Positions 10,864 to 22,500 of a stretch of DNA of 64,000 nucleotides are shown here, one piece after another (position 1 is the stretch's first letter; every line of letters starts with the position of its first letter). The position numbers and the translations under genes were made by a program. The notes beneath the pieces are model-generated. The model ran no database searches. It was not told the DNA's origin and saw only the letters and a program-made list of their open reading frames with translations. Source of the stretch: Nelumbo lutea (taxonomy: Eukaryota > Streptophyta > Magnoliopsida > Proteales > Nelumbonaceae); contig JAKGHH010000003.1 of the NCBI GenBank assembly GCA_022828595.1, forward strand, positions 57,711,759-57,775,758, read 5' to 3'.

Positions 10864-11640
10864 TGTTCCCGAGTTTTAAAGAGATCCAGGTCTGATATCA
10901 TGGTCAGTTTGGCCAGAGACGGAGGCAGATTAACAGTGAGGGAATTATTAAAAACAGGTATTGTCTATACGAGATTGAAAAAAGGTCAAGCTCAAGAGGG
11001 ATCTGCCCACAGATATCAATGAGTATATATGGTGCGGCCAACCAGTTGGATGCGCCACGTCCAAATGTTTCAGTTGAACAAGTTTTGACAGATTCATGGG
11101 CAATGGCATTTGTGAGGGTTGGTTGCAAGTGAATCCGGTGTGTGGGACCAGTAAGGTGATTGCATAAAGTGTATCAGATTCCGGCCATTGAGTATGAAGG
11201 CCGGGAACTCTGAGGTGATTTCTAAAAGGTTTTAGGAATCATGCCTTTCGGAGATTGTTGATGTGATACAGAATTGAAACTTCGAGTTCGAGGTAACTGG
11301 CAGCAACCAGCAAGGCTAAGAAAGCTGAGCTCTGATAAGTGACCGATTTCGAGAGGGATGGAACCAGTGAAAAAGTGGACATGAGTGAGCCTCGACTTCG
11401 AGAGGTTGCCAATGGCGGATAGGATTTATCCAGAGAGAAAATTCATGCTGAGTTCAAGGCGGGCAAGATTGGGTAGCAATGTGAAAGTGAATTGGCCAGG
11501 GGTGCCTATGAGATGCGAGTCATTCAGGTTTATCTCAGCAGCATTTCAGCACTGTTGCAGATTTGTTGATGATACCTCCAAATCCCTACTGCAGATACCT
11601 TAAATCCCACCAGTAGACCCAAATAAAGAAAAGGTAATTC
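10864..11640 (-). pseudogene. LRR receptor-like kinase pseudogene, upstream half
   Basis: Minus-strand frames show decayed LRRs: a unit reading NLARLELSMNFLSG, another with TGSIPLEIGHLSELSFLSLAG, and QLKHLDV near 11070. Stops and frameshifts occur every few dozen codons. It is colinear with 780-1173 once the LTR retrotransposon and one GGAAT copy are removed. It probably derives from an LRR-RLK ectodomain, but the subfamily is not resolved. Confidence 0.6.
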
Positions 11641-11945
11641 CCCAGTCTAGCATTCAAAAACAGCAGATAAATGCTCCAGATCCTCACCGTGTCAACATTT
11701 CAAAGTTATCTAATATCGCCCTTAAGCTCAGCACCTGGTCCACTGAGGCATCCAAGAAAATAAGTGTCATCAGCATATTGGAGATGAGTAATACAGGGAC
11801 CCTCAGAACCTACTTTAAGCCTTCAATCCAACCCAATTGAGTGCCCTTCTCCATTAGCAAACTCAGCACCTCCATAACTATCACAAATAACAAAGGGGAA
11901 ATTAGATCCCCTTGCCGCAGCCCTCTGGAGGCATACTAGCAAGTT
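11641..11945 (-). pseudogene. L1-type LINE reverse transcriptase fragment
   Basis: The minus strand encodes RGLRQGDLISPLLFVI-MEVLS, a plant L1 RT core phrase, and then LQYADDT, the RT catalytic motif, in a nearby frame. It is short, truncated at both sides and frameshifted, so it is a dead fragment. Confidence 0.75.
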
Positions 11946-12502
11946 TTTACCTCATCATGGTGAGAGTAGCATACTAGCATATTGGGTGCTGATAAAGAAG
12001 GAATTTAAGTGGGAAGGAGCAAGATCAACTTGAAAGACTAGCTCTTGATGGCTGCCTTCTTCCATAGAGAGTAGCAGATTGCTCATGCTTGGACAGCACC
12101 TATGATGGGAGCAAAAATTGAACTTTGATGGCTTTTGACCATCAGGCTTAGGTGTCTTTTCAGAGATTATACTCTTAGGTTTGGTAGGTGAAGTTATTAC
12201 CGGAGCAAAATATCTAACTGTCTCCAAGGTCCAAAAGTAGCCTACTCTTCCAGTTGTGCTAGTTTTATAGCTACTTGGATTAATGCCCACCTTGGATTGG
12301 ATTGGATTTAAACACCCTGGGTCGGATCAGTATTTGATTTGGATTGGGCCAAATCCAATCAATTGACAGCCTAGTTTTGGCTCTCGGTCAAGTCAGATTT
12401 GGACATTAGAATATTAGATTGCATCTCCAGGATTGAGAGAGAATAACCATTACAAGTTTTCAAATGCTATCCCATTTGTGCAGACATTTTTTCCCTTTAG
12501 CT
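11946..12502. other. Unassigned repetitive DNA
   Basis: An unrecognised minus-strand ORF (12290-11955, 111 codons, Pro/Lys/Ser-rich) and GGATTGGATTGG-type repeats at 12290-12360 are present. Nothing here is convincingly a gene. Confidence 0.35.
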
Positions 12503-12505
12503 TTA

Positions 12506-12703
12506 GGCTGTGTTTGGTTGCATGCATTGATGCAAAACCATGGCAGTGCAAATGATTTGAGTGTAAATGAAGTAAAATAAGGCATGAAGCAGAATAAAAG
12601 TAAAATCCAGAACAAAATTAAACAAGAATTTGCAGTTTTTACATTTGCACACTCGTGCATTTATACTAGTGCAAATAAATTTGCACTGCAACCAAACACA
12701 GCC
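12506..12703. mobile_element. Tourist-like (PIF/Harbinger) MITE, 198 bp
   Basis: A perfect 17-bp terminal inverted repeat GGCTGTGTTTGGTTGCA lies at 12506-12522 and, inverted, at 12687-12703. It is flanked on both sides by TTA (12503-12505 and 12704-12706), the 3-bp target duplication typical of PIF/Harbinger elements. Subterminal GTGCAAAT-type words are also inverted. The ORFs inside are incidental. Confidence 0.85.
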
Positions 12704-13571
12704 TTAAAGTTCAAATTAGGAGTACAATTCATTTTTCTATTGAATATCATTTTCCAAGAAAAATTATTCGCTTTTCCCACATTCTAAGTTCAACCAAACA
12801 CAACCGATATGTAAATGAAAATTTGAAGTCGATGTCCATTTGTTTTAATTTTCTTTCGAGTTTAGCTTCACCTAGCACAAGGTCTTTTATTAACCCAGTT
12901 TGGAATATTAAATTCCCACCAAGAAGTCAATTGTTCATCTAAAAGTGCCTTCTACAAATTACCAGCTTCAAAAGAGGGGTATCATCGCTGATTTGAACTG
13001 CATTTGACTCTGCTGAAAGATGAAAAGGTCTATGGATCATGTGTCCCTCATTTGCCCAAGCTTGATGGTTTGGATCGTCACTTGGTTCAGAAAGTGCAAA
13101 GAACTCAAATTTTGCTGCAATTAGGAACTGGGTGATCGGCTAGAAATGCCAATCTGTTCAACAGAAGGATATGAATGATGTAATGAAGGTTGTCAATGCC
13201 TTTGAGAGATTGTTAATGGCACTAGCCTGCTATTTTACGGTAGCAGATGCACTTGGTTCAATAGAAGTGTCAATACAAGACCCAAAATACTCAACTCACT
13301 GCTTACCAATGATTCAATTTGCTACCACACTGATCAAATATAGATCTGTTATGCCAAGGAAATGATGCTAAACATTACAATTCTATTTCATGCTTTTCTT
13401 ATTTACTTGTACAACATCTTCTGATAGATATACCCAAGCCCTCATACTCCAAGAAAGGAAAAACAAGAACAGGAAAGAATAAAGAATACGGCACAATATA
13501 TGCCAGGAGAATACAGATGAGCATACTCTGCTTAGGTAATATGACAAATATGTGAACCACCGCATCAGCCT
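12704..13571. other. Intergenic; includes 3' UTR of the TLDc gene
   Basis: The part next to 13572 is the likely 3' UTR of the minus-strand TLDc gene. An AATAAG-like poly(A) signal (CTTATT on plus, about 13398-13403) lies about 170 bp past the stop. The ORF 13171-13365 is not recognisable as a gene. Confidence 0.4.
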
Positions 13572-16500
13572 TTACCCATGTTTAAGGTATTTTGATGAAT
13601 GTCTGAATCCCCATAACTGCGGAGTCGGGAGCAAACAGAAGAATTATTTAAAGCAGATAAGATTTAAACCACAAAGACATGATATCTAAGATCTGTAGCA
13701 AAATATCAGGAGGCGTGTACAATGTTGGCCTTTACATGAACCTATCTGCCTATTACGGTCATTTTTGAAATTTGGATCTGTTTAAATATCCAAATCACCA
13801 TTCTATTAAAGATTAGAATCAATGTCAACATAAAAAAAAAATGTCAGTTCATCAAGATTTGCAGCCTAACTAACGGTTTTGTTGGCAACCTGACAACATG
13901 GGGTAAAAATAGTTAACTGTGACTTGCTCAGTCTTCAAGTCCAGTAGACAAATTTAGATTGGTTGGATAGGAGAAAGCATATTAATAGTGAGGCACAAGC
14001 AATTAATCCATTCTTGTTCCTTAAACTTGTTGATCATGCAATGGTTTCTCATTACCTCCTATTGTGCTTAAGAAGTCGAAGCAGGAATGACAAATGGTGA
14101 AATTTAAAGGTGTAATGTGTAGGAAAAGATTGATAACACAACCAGTTGATAGATTGTGCCACTCATCACATCCAGAAACAGGTTTCTACAAATCATTGAT
14201 TACCATGTCACAGTAAATTGCATCTGGCATGTTCTAAGGATTTTGCCATTTGGTTATCCCAAACTACATCAAATTGTATAGAGGTTTTCCATCAGACAAC
14301 GGAGGAAAGTTGGTATATTAGGATAGTCAATACCAGACTGTAAGCAACAAGTGACAAGCATCAGATACACAAAACAGTCAACTATCAATAAAGATGCCTG
14401 CTGCTGGACAATTCTTTGAATGGCTTGGTATGGTCAAATAACAAGCATTTCATCACTTTGCAGTAACTCCATGTAGTCACAGACCACAAAACTAGACTGA
14501 CCATAACAGACTGTTGACATGCCAACATGAGTTTGATGAACCAGACAGCATGACAAGAGACAGCCGTACAAATAAAGGACCATTAGAAACTAGCATGTCT
14601 TCTGATCATTTACATGGTAGACAACCTCTAAACCCATAAAAAATAAAATAAAAAAACAAGAAGAAGAAATCACCTTCATACAGAATGCACCTACAGTATA
14701 GCTGTGGGTGCCTCATACATACAAGTTCCAGGCCCTTACTCCAATGTTGGCAAGGTTGACAACTAGTCACAATATATGGATACCTACATTATTAGCTGAT
14801 TGGAACAAACACTAATTTGTTTACTTCGATTCCCTTCACCACTAAACATAACATTTCCCTTTTGTCTAGCTACAGGACCAACCATTGGTTCAAATTAGAG
14901 GTGATTTGGGGAGGATCAAGGTTTCCCTAGAGTCTACTCCATATCAAGTATAAGAACAAACCCATTTACACCTGGTTTCCTTTTCTCCAACAGCTACCAC
15001 TTGAGACTTTGGGTTTAGAAGAGGTTTTAGAGACCATGAGACTGCAAGATAGGCTTCCCAAGTTTCTCAGGGATGCATTCTTATTCCAAGAAGACCTTGA
15101 TCAAAGGATTTGATCTATTGATCCATTCTGTTCTCTTACTTGTGCTTCTTTCTTTGAAACCCTAGATGATCCTCTCCCATCTCCCCAATCCTTTTTCCAA
15201 TCAAAAACCTTTGGATGGCCCTACTAAAAGATCAAAGATTTTGCTAAAAGCCACATTAAAGATAATCAATACCTGTGATATGATCCAACAAAGATAGAAT
15301 ATTGTGCCCCTGAATCCACATGCATGCTTCCCTGAAAATTTTCAAGAATGCCATCCACATATTCCTCTCTTTTTCTTTAACAACATGGTATGAAGCAACC
15401 TTTTCCCTCTTTTTGGAGTTATTTAAATATGGATGTATTTGTTATCTTCTAAACTGCTTTCTCTTTACACAAATAGGATAAACTGCCGTATTGTACAATA
15501 CAAGCAATCGTTTGTGATGCTTGGTGAAAGAGGAATATTTTTTTTTTTTGAAGAGTTAAAGGAAAAATTTTATTAATAAGGAAAGGAAGTACAAACTAAG
15601 AGGTGACAAGATGACACCCCACCAATACAAAATGACTAAGAAATAGATCACAAAACTGATCAATATTCAAGTCTAGATTTCAAGAACTTTCAAAAAATTC
15701 TCCCCCAAATCTGATATACTGGTTTGATCAAATTCAGGGAGCACCAAAACCCAATCCAACACAAGAATTAGCAAAATACATTAAACATGCTAAACAACCA
15801 TTTTTGTTAGCTGAAGATGTTAAACTTGAAAAATAGTTACGTAATTCTCTAAACCCACAATTTAAAAAAGTATGTAGGAATACTATTAGATCGGATGCTT
15901 TAAAAATTTTTTAATCATATAAACAAAATTTAATTTATATGTTATCAAATCTTAATTCTAAAGTTGCAATTACTTCTGATATTTGGACTTCTAAATTTAA
16001 CATAAGTTATATTTGTGTTACCGGTCATTTTATTGATGAAAATTGGCTTTTAAATAAAATAAATTTAAGTTTTACTAAGCTTGAGTGGCCACATACTGGC
16101 CCAACTATTGATGCAAGTATTTTAAATACTTTACATGCTTATGGAATTGACAATAAATTATTTTCTATTAGCTTTGATAATGCCAGTAATAATGATTCAG
16201 CAATAAATATTTTAAAATCTCAATTAAAACCACGTTTAAATGATAAACTATTTCATATCAAATGTGCATGCCACATTTTAAACTTATGTATTCAAGATGC
16301 TTTAAATATTATCTCTACTCATATTTCTAAAATTAGAAGTTGTATTATGTATGTTAAAAGTTCTAGAGCAAGAAAACAAGAATTTAAATATTTATGTCAA
16401 AATTATGGTTTAAAATAAAAACATTTTATATTAGATGTTAAAAATAGATGGACTTCTACCTATGCTATGTTAGAAAGTTATATTTCTCACAAACAAATTC

Positions 16501-19500
16501 TTAGTGATTTTTATAATGCAAAAATGCCTACTGATATTATATTTGAGGATGACTGGGAAATGGCAATTTGTATAAGGGATTTTTTAAAACATTTTTATGA
16601 TGCAACTAATGAATTATTGGGTATTTATTATCCAACTAGTTGTAATTTAGCTTACCAATTAATGATAATTAGTGATTGTTTTACAAAATATAGAAAGAAT
16701 CCACAATTTAAAAGTATTGTTGAAATAATGGAAAATAAATTTAAAAAATATTGGGAGAACGTTTCTCCTCTTTATTGCTTAGCTACAATATTAGATCCTA
16801 GGATTAGGAAAGATGGTGTAGCTATTTTACTTGGAACATATTGTGAAAATATGAATATTGAAATTGGAAATAAAAAGGAAGAAATTAATAGTTTATTATT
16901 TGAAATGTATAACTTATATGAATCTGAAGTAATAGGGAATAGTAAAAATTCAACAACTTGTACAGCCACATCTTCCACTTCTGAACTTGAATCCAGTAGT
17001 GGAAAAAAAAAACTTTTTTATTTAATAAGAGGTAGAAATCCATTGCCTTGACAACAAGTTCATTTACTAAACTTAATTGTTTTACAAGCAAATTTTTCTA
17101 CTTTAGGTGATTCTTCCTTTACCTCAGAGGGAACAAATAATTTTGATATTTTCACCTGGTAGAGTAAACATGCAAAAAATTATCCAGTTCTCGCTGCCAT
17201 GGCACGTGATCTACTAATCCCTCCGGTGTCTACAGTTCCATCGGAGTCTTGTTTTAGTGCAAGTACTAAGGTGTTGGACGACAAGAGAAATTGTATGAAT
17301 GATGAAAGTCTAGAGATGTGCACTTGCTTTAAAGATTAGTTAGATGCTAAAGATAGATTACAAGACAAACGAGGGCATGACACTACACCTGATGTTTCAC
17401 CTGAAGCACATGACCAAAGTCAAATTCAATAGGAGAAAATGATGAAGTTAATATTTTTTGTATACTCAATAGTTGTATAACATTTTTTCAAATTATTGTA
17501 AATTTTGTTTTAATTTTATTTAATTTATTTGATATTTTTTAATAACATAATTTTTTATTTTCAATTTGTAACTATATTGTATTTTTTATATTTTATTAAT
17601 TTATTCCATTTTCCAATTTTCATATTTCATTCATCCAACCAGTGCATGCTTTGTATCATTCAAATTTAAATGAAATAAAATTCCTATTTTTCTTCCAATT
17701 TATTGTTCACTTTGAGTCTTTGTCTCTTTGACTTCTTATTTGGTTATGTATTTTTTTTTTCATTTCTTTGTTAGATTTCTTATTTTTTCAAATAGTTCCC
17801 AAAGGAAAGTTAAATATTTTAGTTTTACTTAGCAAATAAATAAAAACATCAAAAATGTCAAAAAAAAAATCTAGCCCAATTTGGCCCACACCTAAGGCCT
17901 GGCCTGTGGCCCAGCCTAGGCCTGTGGCACGGCACGGGCCTATACGGGCTTGGGCCACGACCCCCGACCCACGGGCTTGGATCGTGGGTCGTGCCGGGCC
18001 GACCCCCTAATTATCCTTGGGGAGGGTGGCACAGCCCGTTTTACACCTCTAGGAGGTCCCATGGTGCTTATTTGTTGATGAGGGTAGGAGTAAAACAAAA
18101 TATATGCAATGTAAAAGCTTAATAACAATAGGAATGCAAATCAAGGTACAATTAGGATTGAAGACCAAGAGATAGGTCAATATGACCTTTTCCAGTACCT
18201 TGGTTTGATAATTCATGATAACAAACCAAGAGATGGGTCAATATGACCTTTTCCAGTACCTTGGTTTGATGATTCATGATAACAAACCAAGAGATAGGTT
18301 ACCCATAGAACTAGAGCAGGATGGGAAAACTGGTGGGTACATCCAAAGTCCTATGTGATAGGAAAATATAACTTGGATTAAAAGGAAAGTCCTTTAAAAC
18401 AGTTGTAAGGTCAGCAATACTATACGAAGCAAAGTGTTGGACAGTCAAGAAACAACATATCCAAAAATAGGCCCCAATAAGTGGTATAACGAGAGAAGGT
18501 AGACTTAGATGACCATCTACAGCACCCGTAAGGAAAAAAATAATCAATTACAAGTTGAAAGTGCTAGAAGGGCTAGCGGCAGACCAAAAAGGACATGGAT
18601 TGAAGTAATAAGAAATGTTTTGAGCATTCATAATTTAACAATGGATATAGCATTAAACAGAATGGAATGGTGTAACAGGATTGATGCAGCCAACCCATAT
18701 AGTTGGGATATGATGATCCAATTTCATGTCCATGAACATTACATGCAGGGAACAATGAATCAAAATAAAGAAAATCAATTAAGAACTACAAAAGAAAATG
18801 TTAAAAACCATGCAAGCATGAAGATTGATAAAAATGCCTGGAGACTCTCATATGTGAAAGGCTAAAAGAATTGAAAGGTACTCAGAACAAAGATAAACAA
18901 GGCACACCTCAACGTTCTTCAATTCAAATTCTGGGCTATGTGCTAAGCACAAGTTCCCAAAGGTTTCACAAGGTCCACTTGTTCCATGTAACCTTTTCAA
19001 AGAAAAATCCAAGATTAGTTGAAAATAATTTGCTAGATATAACAGTAAAAAAATCACAGGTTTCACTTTAACTTTCCTTAATTGGAAAGTTGGTGCAACT
19101 TTTAAAATTTGACTTACAGATCTTCATCCAGACATAAAGCAAAGTTTCCACCCCCACCAATGGCCAATAGGTCATTCAAACACAGGTAGAAATACCGATT
19201 TGCACCTACAAGAATCATGACGTCACATTAGTACAAAATAAACAAATATGTTCTTGCTTATCCTTGATGACACAAAGATTCACAATTTTCACCTATTTGA
19301 AAGTTCTTCTTTATTTATGTCAGTGGTATCCTTACAAATGTAAACCTTAAAAAAAAAAAATAGCATATCTATTGATAAGCAACAGAATCATCATAAAATA
19401 CAAAAGACTGAAATGACTCATTTAGGGAGGGCTAGAGCTATTCCTATAATCAAATATAGAAATGTGTTTGCACCTCATAGTTTTGGGCAACAACATCTGC

Positions 19501-22500
19501 ATTGTCTTTCTTAAATTCCAACAGCCAATGGTAGTCTCACCTTTTGTCTTAACTATCAATTAGCAGGATGCCTGTGTGATGGATAGGCCTAGTGCCAAAC
19601 AATCAAAAGATCACAACCCACCATTCAATGCAATCTACAACAGACATTAACTGGAAAAACTCAAAAACCCACCATTTTACATGAATGCGGGATGGTGGAG
19701 AAAATTGTAATCTTACAAAGTTCTAAAACACTTGAGAATTATATGGTTGGAGGCCATTTGATCAAGTGGATTTTTGGTGTAATCCCTCTAATGTGGGAAT
19801 TACTAATTAGTAGGTCATGATGCTCAGAGTATTCAACTTATAACCTTTAATCTACAGCTTCTTAGATCCAATCATGATTCAAAGAAGGAAAGAAAGAGAT
19901 GCCATGACTAATAGAAGATGTAAGAAGAATTTTGTCTCAAACCTGAAAGATAGGAGTTGTGATTAATAAGGAGGAGGATATGGTTAAGGCCTTCATGGAT
20001 CATTTTAAATCTATTTATGGGAGGCCCTTGGATGAAAAGCCTATAGTGGAAGGATTGGATTGGCCTAACCTGAGTAGGGAGTGTAAGGAAATCTTAGAAA
20101 GGAAATTTGAGCTGGAGAAGATCAAGGAAGCTGTGTTTTTATGGATAGGTCAAGGTTCTAGGGGCAAATGGTTTCATAATGGCTTTCTATGAGGATTGCT
20201 GGCATTTGTTGAAATGGGAATTAATGGAACTTTTTAGCGTATTTTTGACAGGAAAATTGTCATTCCAGGGCTTAATGCTAATTTTTAGCATTGATCCCAA
20301 AAACACTAGAAGCTGATCACTCTAAAAGATTTTAGACCCATTAGAATGGGGACTAGAATCCATGAAATCATTGCCATGGTTTTGTCTTTTAGGCTTAAAA
20401 ATGTCCTTCCCTCTATTAACACATCAGATCAGGGTGCCTTTGTGCAAGGTATACAGATTATGGATCAAACTCTTATAGAAAATGAATACATAGAAGAGAA
20501 AAAGAGAACAGGGAGAAAAGGAGTGATTTGTAAGCTAGGTCTACAGAAGGCCTATTATTTGGTGGACTGATCTTTCCTAATGGAAATCTTGAGGAGAAAA
20601 TGAGAGATATTTCACACAAATGGACAATGGATGGGAATATGGGATGCTAATGACTTTGGGGATAGATAACATAGAGCTAATGACTTTGGCATTACTTAGG
20701 AAGTGGTTATGGAGACTACCAATGGACAGGAATAAACTATGCCACAAGGTAATTTTAAGCATTCACACACAAATGGACAATGGATGGGAATATGGGATGC
20801 TAGATTGTCTGTTAAGGCTAATTGAGCCTCTCCTTGGAAGGCTATTCGTTCCATTCTTCCATGTTTCCTCCCTTCTATCATGTATGTTGTTTCTTCTGGC
20901 AATAAGGTAAAATTTTGGAAATATGTTTGGTTAGGCCGTTAGGGCAATGACCTTTCAAAGACCAATTTCCTTCATTGTATACAGTGTCTTCTTTTAAAGG
21001 GGAATTTGTCTCAAAATTTATTGTACCCTCAGCTTCACATAATGGCTTTGACTAACACTTAGGTTTTCAAAGGGGTATTAGGGACTCTAAAATTCTAAAT
21101 GTGCTAAGACTCCTTCAAATCCTCGATGGTGTGTTTCTAAATCCCCTTAAATCTGATTCTAGGAATTGAACTCCTTCCTCTTTGGGTTATTTCTCTTGTG
21201 CCTCATTTTTTAAGGTCCTGTCCCAACTTTTTATGTTTGTGTAGCTTTTCCCTTTGAAAGAGGTATGGTGTAAACTAGTTCCACCTAGAGTTGGTGCTTT
21301 CTATGAAGAGGTCTTCCATGAGAGAATTAACACTTGAGACGTATTGCAGAAAAAGGAAACCTAAGTGTGACTATCTTCATCTTGGTGTATACTTTGCAAA
21401 GCAAATGGTACGACATGCTATCACTTGCTAATAGGGGTGTAACTCAGGCAGGTTGGTTCGGGTTGAATATCAACCTAGGCCCAACCCTAAAGGTGCAAAC
21501 CTCGGGCTTGGGCATGGCCCAACCCAAGCTTAACCCAACACAATCCGGGTTAATCCTAGGCTCAAGTTGGGTTGACCCAAGCTTAGTTGGGTAGGGAAGG
21601 TTGGTTGGGTTTGAAAGAAATTATGATACATTTTTATATGATTATCTTTCATTGGGATTTATAACCAAATTTAAGAGCATAATTGATTGAAAATATGTAC
21701 AGATTTCATTTACAAATGCGCATGTATATGTTTTAGACATATATACATAGGAAAAAGGATGGGTTATATAAATATAATTCATGTATGCATGTATTTATTA
21801 GTAACTCCACTAGTGTGATCTTGTCTTACACTGCCGGACCCAAGCCCAAATAAAGGAGGAGGGTGCATCAGGTTGAAAATTGGCACTAAAACTTTTGCCA
21901 AACTCTCATCCCAATTTGTCTTTCCATGCTCATACTAGGGCATTCTCTAGAAACGATGCGCTACACCCTAACCCAAGTGTAGTATAAAGTGAGCAAGGTT
22001 TGAAACACTAATAATTTAATACTGGATGTGGCTTTAAATAGAACAAATTGGAGAAGCAGGATTCATCATTCATGTAGCCGACCCCATATAATTGGGATAA
22101 GGCATGGATGATGATGATATCGCTGCTGCTTTATTTTTCACGGAATCTACAACAACAAACACAGGAAAAACTTCTAGTGTAGCTACTGGCTTAGCGAGAT
22201 CCGTTGGGTATCAAACTGCTTGTTTTGGTCGAGATCCAGATTCTGAGAGTAGTGATCGAGAGCTTGATTCTAACACTCGTGAGCGTGACCTTGCGAACAG
22301 AAAGAGTGAACCAACCGAAAACCATATACGCAATAAGCAAAGCAAGCACCAGTACTAGAGTCAATTGTTCCAAATCGAGAGCCAGCCCTAATAGCAACAG
22401 AGGCAAGGATGGCAAGAACAAAGCAAGCAGTAGACCAAGCAGCTAATCCAGTGTTGGATCAAGACCCAACATAAGATAAAAACCTAGCCAAAAGACCAAT

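Noticed and set aside
22104..22358. Ser/Asp-rich ORF starting MDDDD
   Set aside because: Starts in the RTE (GAT)n tail; the reading is accidental.
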